Positions 7,558-17,400 of a DNA stretch of 33,546 nucleotides are shown in pieces. The position numbers and the translations under genes were made by a program. The notes under the pieces are model-generated. The model saw only the letters and a program-made list of their open reading frames with translations. It was not told where the DNA came from and made no database searches. The DNA comes from an uncultured Thiocystis sp. (GTDB lineage: Bacteria > Pseudomonadota > Gammaproteobacteria > Chromatiales > Chromatiaceae), in the NCBI RefSeq assembly GCF_903866365.1, contig NZ_CAIPNF010000111.1, forward strand, positions 1 through 33,546, written 5' to 3'. Positions within the stretch are counted from its first letter, which is position 1. Every line of letters starts with the position of its first letter.

Positions 7558-8157
7558 TCAGGCCGCGCCGCCATCCTCCCCAATCAGGAGGGTCGTCTCG
7601 TTGAGATAGGCGTGCTTCGGGATCACCAGGTTGGTGGGCGCCGGAACATTCTTGAACACCCGTGCCGCGAGATCGAAGCGCGAACCGTGGCAGGGGCAGA
7701 AGAAACCGCCCTTCCAATCGGCGCCCATGTCGTCGGGGGCGACTTCCGGCCGGTAGATCGGCGAGCAGCCCAGATGGGTGCAGATGCCGATCGCGACCAG
7801 ATACGCCGGCTTGATGGAGCGGGTGGCGTTCTGACAATACGCCGGCTGCTGGGGTACCTCCGACGCCGGGTCGACCAGCTTGGGTTCGTTGCTGGCCAGA
7901 GAGGCGAGCATCTCGGGTGTCCGGTGCACGATCCACACCGGTTGCCCTCGCCATTTGACCCGCAACAGTCCGCCCGGCTCCAGTTTGCCGATATCCGCCT
8001 CGACCGGAGCCCCGGCAGCCCGCGCGCGGGCACTCGGATTCATGGACGCGACGAACGGAACCAGCGCGTAGCCAACGCCCACGGCGCCGACCAGACTGGT
8101 CGCGGCAACGAGCACGCGCCGTCTCGTCTTGTTCACAGATTGTTCGCTCATGGACAT
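7558..8157 (-). CDS. petA: Ubiquinol-cytochrome c reductase Rieske iron-sulfur subunit
   Basis: A 199-residue Rieske protein of the bc1 complex. An N-terminal KTRRRVL precedes a hydrophobic anchor (about residues 17-35), matching the Tat-dependent membrane anchor of this family. The cluster ligands are both present: CTHLGC and CPCHGSRFD. AGGAG lies four bases before the ATG at 8157 and ten before an in-frame ATG at 8151; either could be used. The frame is open to 8256 but that extension lacks a binding site. Rieske proteins pass electrons from quinol to cytochrome c1. No cytochrome b or c1 gene follows (the next gene is the DUF5320-like one), so this is separated from the usual petABC operon or is an extra copy. 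Confidence 0.9.
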   Translation of the reverse strand: MSMSEQSVNKTRRRVLVAATSLVGAVGVGYALVPFVASMNPSARARAAGAPVEADIGKLEPGGLLRVKWRGQPVWIVHRTPEMLASLASNEPKLVDPASEVPQQPAYCQNATRSIKPAYLVAIGICTHLGCSPIYRPEVAPDDMGADWKGGFFCPCHGSRFDLAARVFKNVPAPTNLVIPKHAYLNETTLLIGEDGGAA

Positions 8158-8362
8158 CTGTCTCCTGGCTGATGCGAGCGGCGGCGACCCCATGACAGGC
8201 GGGCGTCTGCGCCACTTGGATGAAATTCGATTCCCGACTCTTCTGATCGACATCATCGCCGTTTTTCCGAGCGAATTACCCTGATATTTGTCAATGCAAA
8301 AAGAACATATGTGCGTTTAACTGGACCTCTCAAATCAGAACGAACCACCCTTGGGAGGCACC

Positions 8363-8716
8363 GTGTTGGGTCGACGTCGACGTGCCCGCTGGATCGGATT
8401 CGATCCGGGCTTTCTCTGTTTTAAACCCTGCGGCCGCTCGGGACGCGGCATGGATAGCGTAGTGCTGCGCGTCGACGAACTGGAAGCCTTGCGGCTGGCG
8501 GACCTCGAAGGTCTGTATCAGGAAGACTGCGCGCGGCGGATGGGCATCTCGCGCACGACCCTGTCACGGACCCTGACGCAGGCGCGCCGGAAAGTGACGG
8601 ATGCACTGATCAATGGCAAACGGCTGGTGGTGACGCCCGCCCAGGAGATTGCGGAGGCGCCGGTTGTCGGGCAGGACGCGGACCCCGTTTCGCTTTATCC
8701 TGAAAAGAGCCGTTGA
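8363..8716 (+). CDS. DUF134 family DNA-binding protein
   Basis: A protein of about 117 residues with the DUF134 pattern: FKPCGRSGRGMDSVVLRVDE and ELEALRLADLEGLYQEDCA, followed by a helix-turn-helix (MGISRTTLSRTLTQARRKV). GGGAGG (8353-8358) supports a GTG start at 8363 or the TTG at 8366. It is divergent from petA across about 200 bp. DUF134 genes often sit beside NifX-like and MinD-type genes and may regulate them; that is inference. The last residues (EKSR) and the TGA stop lie inside the left end of hairpin repeat B, so the original C-terminus was probably altered by its arrival. Confidence 0.85.
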   Translation: MLGRRRRARWIGFDPGFLCFKPCGRSGRGMDSVVLRVDELEALRLADLEGLYQEDCARRMGISRTTLSRTLTQARRKVTDALINGKRLVVTPAQEIAEAPVVGQDADPVSLYPEKSR

Positions 8717-8853
8717 GCCGCAAAGGGCGCAACGTCTTTTAACGCGCGGTCCAGACGGAGACCGTCACCTGCGGGTGAAGGGCGCGGAGGAGACAACCCG
8801 TTGTTTTGCTTGGTGTCCTTTGCGCCTTTGCGGTTCCAAGTGCCAAATTTATG
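8699..8853. repeat. Long hairpin repeat, copy B (about 155 bp)
   Basis: The left end CCTGAAAAGAGCCGTTGAG matches the left end of copies A and C. The right end TCCTTTGCGCC/TTTGCGGTTCC and CCAAATTTA matches their right ends. The middle is more diverged but keeps a CACC...GGGTG hairpin (GTCACCTGCGGGTGA). It starts within the last codons of the DUF134 gene and supplies its stop. It ends about 30 bp before the CoA-binding protein gene. Confidence 0.75.
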
Positions 8854-8881
8854 TGTCTTCACTCAACTGGAAAGCAACCTC

Positions 8882-9319
8882 ATGGCCTCGAATTACGAAA
8901 CCTTCTTCACCCTCTCCAGCTACGCCGTCGTTGGCCGCTCCCAGGCCAAACCCTTCCCGCTTCTCAGCTATCGCGGACTGAAGGCGATGGGCAAAACGGT
9001 CTATGCGATCGATCCCAGCGCCAACTTCATCGATGGCGACGTCGCCTACCCTGGGCTGGCGCAGTTACCCGGCCCCGTCGAGGGCTTGATCGTCGAGGTA
9101 CCGAAAGCGGAGACCCGCGACTGGATCGCCGCCGCCGCCGCGGCGGGCATCCGCGATGTCTGGGTCCACATGGCGCACGACACCCCGGAGGCCATCGCGC
9201 TGGCGGCGGAGAAAGGCATCAATCTGCGCACGGGAACCTGCGCCGTGATGTATCTCAATCCCGGTTTGTCGTACCACAGCATTCACAAGCTCATCATGAA
9301 GATGCTCGGCAAGTATTGA
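8882..9319 (+). CDS. CoA-binding domain protein (CoA_binding_2 type)
   Basis: A 145-residue single-domain Rossmann-like protein: YAVVGRSQAKPFPLL near the start, IDPSAN, IVEVPKAET, then DVWVHMAHDTPEAIALA and the conserved Cys segment RTGTCAVMYL. The length and order match stand-alone CoA-binding proteins of the YccU type. A GGAAAG sequence about eight bases upstream is a weak binding site for the ATG at 8882. It follows hairpin repeat B. A nucleotide/CoA-binding role is inferred from the family; the partner is unknown. Confidence 0.85.
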   Translation: MASNYETFFTLSSYAVVGRSQAKPFPLLSYRGLKAMGKTVYAIDPSANFIDGDVAYPGLAQLPGPVEGLIVEVPKAETRDWIAAAAAAGIRDVWVHMAHDTPEAIALAAEKGINLRTGTCAVMYLNPGLSYHSIHKLIMKMLGKY

Positions 9320-9393
9320 GAGAGTCGCGCGACCCGGCAGGCGGAAAGCCCGTCCCCATGTCCGGTGGCTGCACGGTCGCAGCCGCTCTACCT

Positions 9394-9414
9394 CCCCGTT
9401 CCGAAGGGACGGGG
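9394..9414 (+). terminator. Possible transcription terminator hairpin
   Basis: CCCCGTTCC GAA GGGACGGGG forms a GC-rich stem-loop followed by TTTCTC. It is between the CoA-binding protein gene and the next start, as expected for a terminator. The T-run is short, so function is uncertain. Confidence 0.5.
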
Positions 9415-9432
9415 TTTCTCGCGGAGGAACCG

Positions 9433-10494
9433 ATGAATCAACGCAAAACATACGCACTCGTCTTGACCGCCCTCGGTCTGCTGCTCGCGGTGGCCGGGCC
9501 TTTTCTGCCAGGCGGCATCCATCTGACGCCCATTGGCCCGCCTGGGGCCGGGCATGTCACGAGCCTCGTCGCCACGGACCAGGGCGACATCCTGGCGGGC
9601 ACCCAGGCGGGCGAGGTCTGGCGCCTGCGTGGTGGCGCCTGGACGCGGGAAAACCTAGCGCTGGGCGGTCAGCCGGTGCTGGCCTTGCTCGGCGATCCGA
9701 ACCGCATGCCGGTGGGAACCGCCGCGGGAGTGTTCCCGGCGGCCGGCGAGTCGCCGCTGGAGGATCGGGTCGGCAGTCTGATGCAGACCGAATTGGGGCT
9801 GCTGGCGGGGACCGCGAGCGGCGTGCGTCTGCTCGCCAATGGCCGCTGGTCCGCGCCGGGGCCGGTGGCGAACATCTACAGCCTGATCGGTCAACAACGT
9901 GGCGACGGGCACTGGCTGCATGCCGGGACCATCGGCGCGGGCGTGCTGTCCGCGTCAGCGGCCGAGGCGGGCGCCGCCTGGCAGCCGAACGGCCAAGGAC
10001 TGCCGGAAGCGGCGAAGGTCTTCAGCTTCGCCACCACCCAGGGCGGCCTGTTGCTGGCGGGGACCGATCAGGGCGTGTTCTGGCAGTCGCGGCCGGGTCA
10101 GCCTTGGCGGTCGCTGCATTCCGCGCTCGACGGCAAACGGACCCTGTCACTGCACCTCGCCGCCGACGGCGAGCGGCCAGGCCGCGAGCGCTTGTGGATC
10201 GGCAGCGACGACGGACTGTCCTCGCTGGCGCTCGCCGAGCAGGGCGAAACGCTCGCCGCCGAGGGCGATCCGCGGCTGGCCGACAGCGCGGAGTGGCAGC
10301 CGCCGTTCGGGATCGGCGCCATCGTATCAAGCGGGGATCGGCTGCTGATCAGCACCGGGGCGGTCTATGAATACGGTCCAACCCCGCTGACCGGCTGGTA
10401 CTGGATCTCGCTGGCCGGCGTGGTGCTGATCCTGCTCGCCGGTTGGATCATGCCGCGCCCGGAAGCCACAACGGCGGATGCGGCGAGCGTCTGA
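9433..10494 (+). CDS. Membrane-anchored propeller-like protein of unknown function
   Basis: A 353-residue protein. The start at 9433 has GGAGG six bases upstream; the longer open frame has no such support. It has an N-terminal membrane helix (about residues 7-25) and a C-terminal one (WYWISLAGVVLILLAGWIM). The periplasmic middle contains repeated units of the LLAGTxxGVxxxxxGxW type (ILAGTQAGEVWRL, LLAGTASGVRLL, LLAGTDQGVFWQS, LWIGSDDGLSSL). Such units form beta-propeller blades in YVTN, photosystem-assembly and sialidase-like proteins. I cannot assign a function. A sensory or assembly role is possible. Confidence 0.75.
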   Translation: MNQRKTYALVLTALGLLLAVAGPFLPGGIHLTPIGPPGAGHVTSLVATDQGDILAGTQAGEVWRLRGGAWTRENLALGGQPVLALLGDPNRMPVGTAAGVFPAAGESPLEDRVGSLMQTELGLLAGTASGVRLLANGRWSAPGPVANIYSLIGQQRGDGHWLHAGTIGAGVLSASAAEAGAAWQPNGQGLPEAAKVFSFATTQGGLLLAGTDQGVFWQSRPGQPWRSLHSALDGKRTLSLHLAADGERPGRERLWIGSDDGLSSLALAEQGETLAAEGDPRLADSAEWQPPFGIGAIVSSGDRLLISTGAVYEYGPTPLTGWYWISLAGVVLILLAGWIMPRPEATTADAASV

Positions 10495-10983
10495 GGATTC
10501 GTCAGGACTTTTGTTTCTATCGACCGAATCCGCATGATGTGTGTTGATGGAATGGCCCGATGACGTTCTTTCTGGGCTGTCATCCCTGTTTTCGTTTCAG
10601 GCGTGGAGCGCGGTTCGCCACGGCCCGCGAAGAATGCGTCAATCGCAGCCGCCGGTCGCTTTTTGTGGATACCCATCACCGAGGAACCTTTTTTCCAGTA
10701 CGATCAGCCTTGCGGCCGCCCACGGCAAACGCCGAGGCTCGGTTTCATCATGATAGAAAATTCAGATTCTTAAGCATCGCGTTACACACATTTTTGTAAG
10801 TCGCTGAAATATAAACAACACAAACCGGATCGTGTTATATAAAAATCAGCAAGTTACAGACTTGTGTGTAATGGTATGATTCTTAAGCCACGCCGGCTCG
10901 AATGCGCGTGGTTGAGGGCGAGGCACCGCCACTGTCCCAAGGCGCTCGTCCGCCTGACGCGGTTTGAAAGGGAGGAGGAGCCG
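10495..10983. other. 489-bp non-coding stretch with an AT-rich half
   Basis: No convincing gene is visible on either strand; short open frames lack binding sites. The first half is GC-rich and featureless to me. From about 10750 the sequence becomes AT-rich and contains the large inverted repeat listed separately. The strong binding site GGGAGGAGG for the downstream c-di-GMP gene is at its end. The promoter is probably within or next to the AT-rich part. Confidence 0.6.
10769..10887. repeat. 119-bp AT-rich imperfect inverted repeat upstream of the c-di-GMP gene
   Basis: The arms are CTTAAGCATC...TTACACACA...GTAAGTCGCTG on the left and, read as reverse complement, CTTAAGAATC...TTACACACA...GTAACTTGCTG on the right. 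They converge on AACAC (10817-10821) and GTGTT (10832-10836) around 10827. GATTCTTAAG also occurs as a direct 10-bp repeat (10765-10774 and 10878-10887). It could be a MITE-like element or a large operator/hairpin. Confidence 0.7.
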
Positions 10984-13971
10984 ATGCAATCGAAGTTCCA
11001 GGCGGAACCGATGGACCTTATGGGGACCGACAGCCGCGCCCAGCGGGCGGCCTTAAGAGAAAACGAGCCATCAGTGTCCAGACAGGCGGAACAGCGGCTG
11101 ATGGAAAGCGAAGAACGGCATCGGCTGTTCTTCGAGCAGTCCCGCGACGCCATGATGACCCTGACCCCGCCCTCCTGGCGATTCACCACCGGTAATCCGG
11201 CCACCTGCGCGATGTACGGCGTGCGGGACGAGGCGGAATTCGTCGCCCTGGGGCCGTGGGATGTCTCTCCCGAACGCCAACCCGATGGCGGCCTGTCGGC
11301 CGAGAAAGCGAAGGAGTCGATCAAGACGGCGCTGCGCGAGGGTTCCCATTTCTTCGAGTGGACCCACCGCACGCTGGACGGCCGGGATTTCCCGACCACC
11401 GTCCTGCTGACCCGCATGACGATGGCGGGACAGACCTTTGTCCAGGCGATCGTGCGCGACATCACGGCGCAGAAACGGGCGGAGGAGGCGCTGGCGCAAT
11501 TGGCCGAGGAGCGGCGCATCCTGCTCGACAACATCCAGACTCAGATCTGGTACCTGACCGACGATCACACCTATGGCGCGGTCAATCGCGCCCACGCCGA
11601 CTTCAGCGGCCGGCGGGTCGAGGACATGGCCTTCAAGAGCCAGTACGACATCTTTCCGCAGGCGATCGTCGACGCCTGCCGCGCGGTGAATCGCGAGGTC
11701 TTCGCGACGGGTCAAACGGTCCGAACCGAGGAATGGCTGCCCCAGACGTCGGGCGAACCGCGACTGATCTCCATCCTGAAATCGCCCAAGCGGCGCGCCG
11801 ACGGCTCAGTGGAATATATCGTCTGCTCCGGCGAGGACATCACCGAGCGTCGGCGCGCGGAGTTGGCCGAGCAACAGGGCCATGCGCTCAACAACGCCAT
11901 CATCGACAGTATTCCCGGCACCTTCTACATGCTCGACGACCAGGGCCGTTTCGTGCGTTGGAACGCCTATCAGCGCGACGAAATCATGGGCAAGCCGGAT
12001 CATGCCATCGCCGGCATGCAGGCGCTCGACAGCATCCATCCGGACGACCGCGCGCTCATCCAGGAAAAAATCGCCAATGTTCTGAACTACGGCGTCGTGG
12101 AGACCGTGGAAGGCCGGGTTCTGCTGCGTGGCGGACCGGCCTTCCGCTGGCTGGTCATGACGGGGCGGCGGATGACGATCGATGGCCGCCACTTCCTGTT
12201 GGGGATCGGGATCGGGGTCGATATCGCCGAGCGCAAAGAAGGCGAGGCAAAACTCCACCTGGCCGCCAGCGTCTTCACCCATGCCCGCGAAGGCATTGTG
12301 ATCGCCACCGCCGATGGTTCGATCGTCGAGGTCAACGAGTCCTTCACCCACATCACCGGCTATGGCCGCGAGGAGGTGCTGGGCCGCAACCCGCGCCTGC
12401 TCAAATCCGGTCGTCATTCCCGGGAGTTCTACGCCGCCCTGTGGCGCGCGCTGATCGAAAAAGGCCACTGGTCCGGCGAACTCTGGAACCGGCGCAAAAA
12501 TGGCGAAGTCTTCGCCACGATGCAAACCATCAGCGCGGTGCACGGCGCGCGCGGCGACACCCAGCACTACGTCGCCCTGTTCTCGGACATCACCGCGCTC
12601 AAGGAGCACCAGCGGCAACTTGAGCACATCGCGCATTACGACGCCCTGACCACCCTGCCGAACCGCGTCCTGCTGGCCGACCGCCTGCACCAGGCCATGG
12701 TGCAGACCCCGCGGCGCGGACAGCAAGTGGCGGTCGTGTATCTCGATCTCGATGGCTTCAAGGCGATCAACGATCGTCACGGGCATGAAGCCGGCGACCA
12801 ATTGTTGATCGCCGTGGCGGCCCGGATGAAGGAGACGCTTCGCCAAGGCGATACCCTGGCCCGACTGGGTGGCGACGAGTTTGTCGCCGTGCTGGTCGAT
12901 CTCACCGACAGCCTGTCCACCGAGTCGCTGCTGCATCGCCTGCTCGCCGCCGTGGCCGAACCGGTCCAGGTCGGCAAGCTCACCCATCGGATCACGGTCA
13001 GCCTCGGCGTCACCTTCTACCCGCAGGTGGACGAGGTGGACGCGGACCAACTCTTGCGTCAGGCCGACCAGGCCATGTATCAGGCCAAGCTGGCCGGCAA
13101 GAACCGGTATCATCTCTTCGACGCCGAGTACAACCGCAACGCCCGCGGTCATCATGAAAGCCTGGAGCACATCCGTCACGCCCTGCTCGCGCGCCAATTC
13201 GTGCTCTATTATCAACCCAAGGTGAACATGCGCGCGGGGACGGTCGTCGGTGCGGAGGCGCTGATCCGCTGGCGGCATCCCGAACGCGGCCTGCTGCCGC
13301 CGGTGGTGTTCCTGCCGGTGATCGAGGATCACCCGCTGGCGGTCGAACTCGGCGAGTGGGTGATCGCGACGGCGCTGACCCAGATGGAGGAATGGCACGC
13401 GCTCGGACTGGATCTGCCGGTCAGCGTCAATATCGGTGCCCGGCAGTTGCAGCAGATCGATTTCGTGGAACGTTTGCGCGCCCTGCTGGCCGCGCACCCT
13501 GGGGTCAAGCCGTCCTGTCTCGGTCTGGAGCTACTGGAAACCAGCGCGCTGGAAGACCTCGCCCGCGTCTCCGAGGTCATCGCGGCCTGTCGCGCGCTGG
13601 GGGTGATGTGCGCGCTGGATGACTTCGGCACCGGCTATTCCTCGCTGACCTACCTGAAACGCCTGCCGGTCAACCTGCTCAAGATCGACCAGAGCTTTGT
13701 GCGCGACATGCTCGACGATCCGGAGGATCTGGCCATCGTCCAGAGCGTCCTGGGCCTGGCTGCGGCCTTTCGCCGCGAGGCCATCGCCGAAGGCGTGGAA
13801 ACCCTGGAGCATGGCGAGAGGCTGCTGCAACTTGGCTGCGAACTGGCCCAGGGATATGGCATCGCCCGCCCCATGCCGGCCGACGAGATTCCCGGCTGGT
13901 CGGCCGCCTGGCGCCCCGATCCGCGCTGGACCGATCCGCCCGTCGCGAGTCGCGAGATGTTGCATCCATAA
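10984..13971 (+). CDS. PAS-PAS-PAS-PAS-GGDEF-EAL cyclic-di-GMP protein
   Basis: A 995-residue cytoplasmic protein. The start at 10984 follows GGGAGGAGG five bases upstream. Four PAS-type sensor domains begin near residues 45, 176, 302 and 427. The GGDEF domain follows, with RLGGDEF at about residue 629 and an RxxD inhibitory site (RQGD) five residues before it. The EAL domain has EALIRW at residue 758, NIGARQL, ELLETS, DDFGTGYSS, KIDQSF and AIAEGVET. Both catalytic sites look complete, so the protein could make and degrade c-di-GMP; such proteins often favour one activity. No membrane segment is seen. The signals sensed are unknown. It is upstream of a SprT-like gene 12 bp away. Confidence 0.92.
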   Translation: MQSKFQAEPMDLMGTDSRAQRAALRENEPSVSRQAEQRLMESEERHRLFFEQSRDAMMTLTPPSWRFTTGNPATCAMYGVRDEAEFVALGPWDVSPERQPDGGLSAEKAKESIKTALREGSHFFEWTHRTLDGRDFPTTVLLTRMTMAGQTFVQAIVRDITAQKRAEEALAQLAEERRILLDNIQTQIWYLTDDHTYGAVNRAHADFSGRRVEDMAFKSQYDIFPQAIVDACRAVNREVFATGQTVRTEEWLPQTSGEPRLISILKSPKRRADGSVEYIVCSGEDITERRRAELAEQQGHALNNAIIDSIPGTFYMLDDQGRFVRWNAYQRDEIMGKPDHAIAGMQALDSIHPDDRALIQEKIANVLNYGVVETVEGRVLLRGGPAFRWLVMTGRRMTIDGRHFLLGIGIGVDIAERKEGEAKLHLAASVFTHAREGIVIATADGSIVEVNESFTHITGYGREEVLGRNPRLLKSGRHSREFYAALWRALIEKGHWSGELWNRRKNGEVFATMQTISAVHGARGDTQHYVALFSDITALKEHQRQLEHIAHYDALTTLPNRVLLADRLHQAMVQTPRRGQQVAVVYLDLDGFKAINDRHGHEAGDQLLIAVAARMKETLRQGDTLARLGGDEFVAVLVDLTDSLSTESLLHRLLAAVAEPVQVGKLTHRITVSLGVTFYPQVDEVDADQLLRQADQAMYQAKLAGKNRYHLFDAEYNRNARGHHESLEHIRHALLARQFVLYYQPKVNMRAGTVVGAEALIRWRHPERGLLPPVVFLPVIEDHPLAVELGEWVIATALTQMEEWHALGLDLPVSVNIGARQLQQIDFVERLRALLAAHPGVKPSCLGLELLETSALEDLARVSEVIAACRALGVMCALDDFGTGYSSLTYLKRLPVNLLKIDQSFVRDMLDDPEDLAIVQSVLGLAAAFRREAIAEGVETLEHGERLLQLGCELAQGYGIARPMPADEIPGWSAAWRPDPRWTDPPVASREMLHP

Positions 13972-13983
13972 AGAGGAGCAGGC

Positions 13984-14469
13984 ATGAACCTGACACACGC
14001 ACACGCCCTGGCGATTCAGGAACTGGCGCGTTTTCCGTCACTGCACGCCTGGATCTTCGGCTGGAATGCCCGCAAGCGCGCGCATGGTTTGTGCCGCTAT
14101 GACCGGCGGCGGATCGAATTGTCGGCCCCGTTGACAGAGCGCGAACCCGAGGTCTCCCTGATCCTGAACACGATCCGCCACGAGATCGCCCACGCTCTGG
14201 CCGGTCCGAGGACCGGTCACGGTCCGGTCTGGCGACACTGGGCCGATCAGGTGGGCTGCACCCGCATTGCCAGCACACGTTCCAGCTCGGAGGGGGCGAC
14301 ACCGATTCCGCCCCGGTATCTGCTGGTCGCGCTCGTCGACGGTCGGAAACAGGTGGTGAAGACCTACCATCGCCGTCCTTCGAGAGACTTCATCGCTTCA
14401 TTGCCACACCGGCATCTGCGGGGGCGACCGGAGACGCTGGGGACGCTGCGGCTGGAGCGGCTGGCATGA
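13984..14469 (+). CDS. SprT-like zinc metalloprotease family protein
   Basis: A 161-residue protein with the HExxH zinc site in RHEIAHALAG (about residues 65-74) and a downstream HGPVWRHWADQVGC, which supplies the third His as in SprT/Spartan-like folds. GAGGAG lies about six bases before the ATG. It begins 12 bp after the c-di-GMP gene and is probably cotranscribed with it. The C-terminus is basic (KTYHRRPSRDF) but lacks an obvious CxxC zinc ribbon. The substrate is unknown. It is convergent with the next gene, 29 bp away. Confidence 0.8.
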   Translation: MNLTHAHALAIQELARFPSLHAWIFGWNARKRAHGLCRYDRRRIELSAPLTEREPEVSLILNTIRHEIAHALAGPRTGHGPVWRHWADQVGCTRIASTRSSSEGATPIPPRYLLVALVDGRKQVVKTYHRRPSRDFIASLPHRHLRGRPETLGTLRLERLA

Positions 14470-14498
14470 ACTGCCCAATTCGCGCGGATCGCAATCGG

Positions 14499-17400
14499 TC
14501 AGGACCGCAATCGAAGTTCCGCCGGGCAGATCGGGCAGACCGCCCAATCCGCGCCAAATTCCGTGCTGTCCTGGCCGTCGATTTCGACTTGAACAAGCGC
14601 GTGGCGGAGCGGCGGCATGACGAGAATGCCGCCGGGCGGAACGGTCAGATCCCCGGCGAGCGAGAGGCGGCAAATCCCCTCTGATTCCCGCCACAGACGG
14701 TAGCTGATCCGGCCATGCTGGGTCGGCAGATCGCGCACCCGCACCTCGCCACCTCCGGCCAGCCAATCCTCGGCGACGCCGGCCGCGATCACCAGGGTCT
14801 GGTCCGACTCGCGCTCGTAGGCGAAGAGGCTGCGCACCGCGAGGATATATTCGGCGCCGATCCAGCTATGCGGCATGTCCCCGATGAAGCTGGGTCCGAG
14901 CGGGTCGCGCCAGGAAATTTCGGGCCATTGGTTCCAGGGCCGGATGCGGCGGTCGGCCAGGAAGAAATCCAGCAGTTCGTGCGCCTCGCCCCGTCGACCG
15001 AGCCGCACCAGCGCGCCGATGATGCGGATCTCGTAGGCGGTGTAATTGGCCCAGGGGATCTCGCCGCGCGCCCGTGCGCGAAATCCCGTCATGTATTTGT
15101 CGAAGGTCTGGTCGATCGCCGGTCTTGGCAGACGATGCAGCTCGTCGGCGACCGTGATGGCGATGGCCGTGGCCGAGGGGTCGAAGTCGGCGAATTCGAC
15201 CGAGCCGGGGACGAAGTCCAGCCCCCGCTCCGCGATGACGCGGTGGAGCGAGGCATAGAGGGTGTCCTGGAAGTCGTCGCGCAAGGCGGCGATGCGTTGG
15301 GCTTGATCCCGCTCGCCGAGCAGGTCGGCCATCTCGGCGGCGTCCTTGAGGCCGCGCACGGCCCAGAAATCGTCCCAGTAGGCATGGACCGGATGGGCCA
15401 TGTAGCCCTCGTGACTCATGGACTCGGGCAACAGCCCGTAACAGACCTGTTTCTCTCCGGCCCGATACTCGGGCGTCAGACGCTGGTTGCGCAGCGACTC
15501 CAGAAAATCGACGCACTTCAGGACCGCCGGCCACAGCTCGAACAGAAAGGCGCGGTCGGCGTTGAAGCGGTGGTGATCCATGACGGCGAAGATGAATTCG
15601 CCCCAGCTATCGAATTCGGGCAGCCACTCGCAGCCGTCGCGGTCCGCGCAATCGGGCAGATTGCCGTCGGCCGTCTGGAAGCCCGCGTACCAGCGGATGA
15701 AGTCGCGTCCCGCCTGGGCATGCCCGACCCGCGCCAGTGCCGCGCCGATGAGTGCGCCGTCGCGGATCCAGGCGCGTGAATAACGGCGCGGCCCCGGTTG
15801 CAGGGCGGGACCGTCGCGGCTGATCAGGATATGGGCGGCGGCGGTCTTCAGGGTCTCGATGACCCCGGTCGCCTGGGGCGGGAGCTGGATGTCGAGCGTG
15901 TCCAGTCGTGTCTCCCAGTCGGCTCGGGCGCGCGCGAATTGTTCGGCGCCGGTCAGGTCGCTGGACCAGGTCGCCGCCTGCGCTGGCGTCAGCTCACCGA
16001 AGGGGATGGCGAGATAGACCTCGCGCGTTGCGCCGGCCGGCAACTCCAGATCGAAGCGCAACGCCCCGGAGGCATGACCGAAGGGGTCGCTCACCTGATC
16101 TCGGTTCGGCAGGTCGCCGGTTTTCAGATACTCGCTGATTGCGCCTTGGGCGAAGGTGGCGGCGCCGAAGCGAGCGGGCGCGTCGAGCGGGATGATCCAT
16201 TTGCCCTGGTTGACGCGGACTTTGCCGTCCGCATAGGCCAGTTCGTCGATCTGGCTCACCCCGCCGAACCGTTGCCAGTGCTGCCAGGTCGGCGTGACCT
16301 GGAAGGGTCGGATGGCGGCGCAGAGCGCCACGGACCGCGACCGCCCCGCTGCGTTGGCCACGCGGTAACGGATGAAGAGACAGGAGTCGCCATCGTCGCC
16401 GGTCGCGAAGGCGGTGACCCGCAGACCCAGATCGCCGCTCCGCCAGTCGGAATGGGGGATGGGAAGATCGCCCCGCTCCAGGCTTTGGCTCAGGTCCGCG
16501 TCGGCCCAGGCGATGAGCCGGCCCTCGACGAAGAGGAAGGGCTCGATCGAGAAGCTGCCCTTGTCGACCTCGACCATGCCTTCCTCGTTGAAGAGCGCCT
16601 GGGTCACGTCCTCGCCCGTTCCGACCGGCGTCCAGTAGGTCTGGCGTCCCAGCAGATATTTGGGGTAGAGCCCGGTGCGCACCCGCTGGGCGATGGCGCT
16701 GAAGAAATCGTTGAGCGAGCGCGAGAAGTCGTGCGGCTGGACCTCGACGCACTGGATGCCGAGACCGTCGCGCCCCGGACTCGACTGAAGATCGAGCGCC
16801 ACATAGCGCGAAGCGGTCTCCGGCAGATACACGCAGGTCTCCTCGCCGACCCCTTGATGGGTCTCGAAACAGGTCCGCCAGTCGGTTCCGTCGGAGGACA
16901 GCCGGATGGTCAGACCCTGTGGCGGACGCTCCGGATCCCAGCGGACGATCAAGCCGCCATACTCGCGCTCGCACTGGAAATCGATCAGCAGACGTTGGGG
17001 AGCGTCCGTGCCGTCGGTCCGCCAGCCGGTTTCCGGGGAGGGGTCGCAGACATGCCGCGGTTCGTAGCCCGGTCGGGCGCTGCTCGCCTCGACCCGCGGG
17101 GTCAGGGAATAGCTGGTGTCCTCGAAGCGCAGATCCTCGATCCAGACCGTCCCCCGTCCGCCAGGTCCGGCGGCGATCACGAACTCGATTGCCGCGATCG
17201 ACCGCGCCGGCCCGCCACCCAGCGGCCCCCAGGCGAAGGCGATCCGGTTGCTCTTGATCCGCAGATCGAGCCAGTCCTTGGGCGGCGCGAAGACCTCCTC
17301 GCGAGAGCGCCAGACATTCTGATTGGAGGCGTCCACCAGCTTGAATTCGAAGATGTTGCCGGGGCCGTGACCACGGATGCCGAAGCCAAAGGCATAGCTC

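Noticed and set aside
11806-13497. Long minus-strand open frame opposite the PAS-GGDEF-EAL gene
   Set aside because: It is antisense to a gene with clear domains, has His/Gln/Arg-rich composition typical of GC-rich reverse frames, and lacks known motifs.
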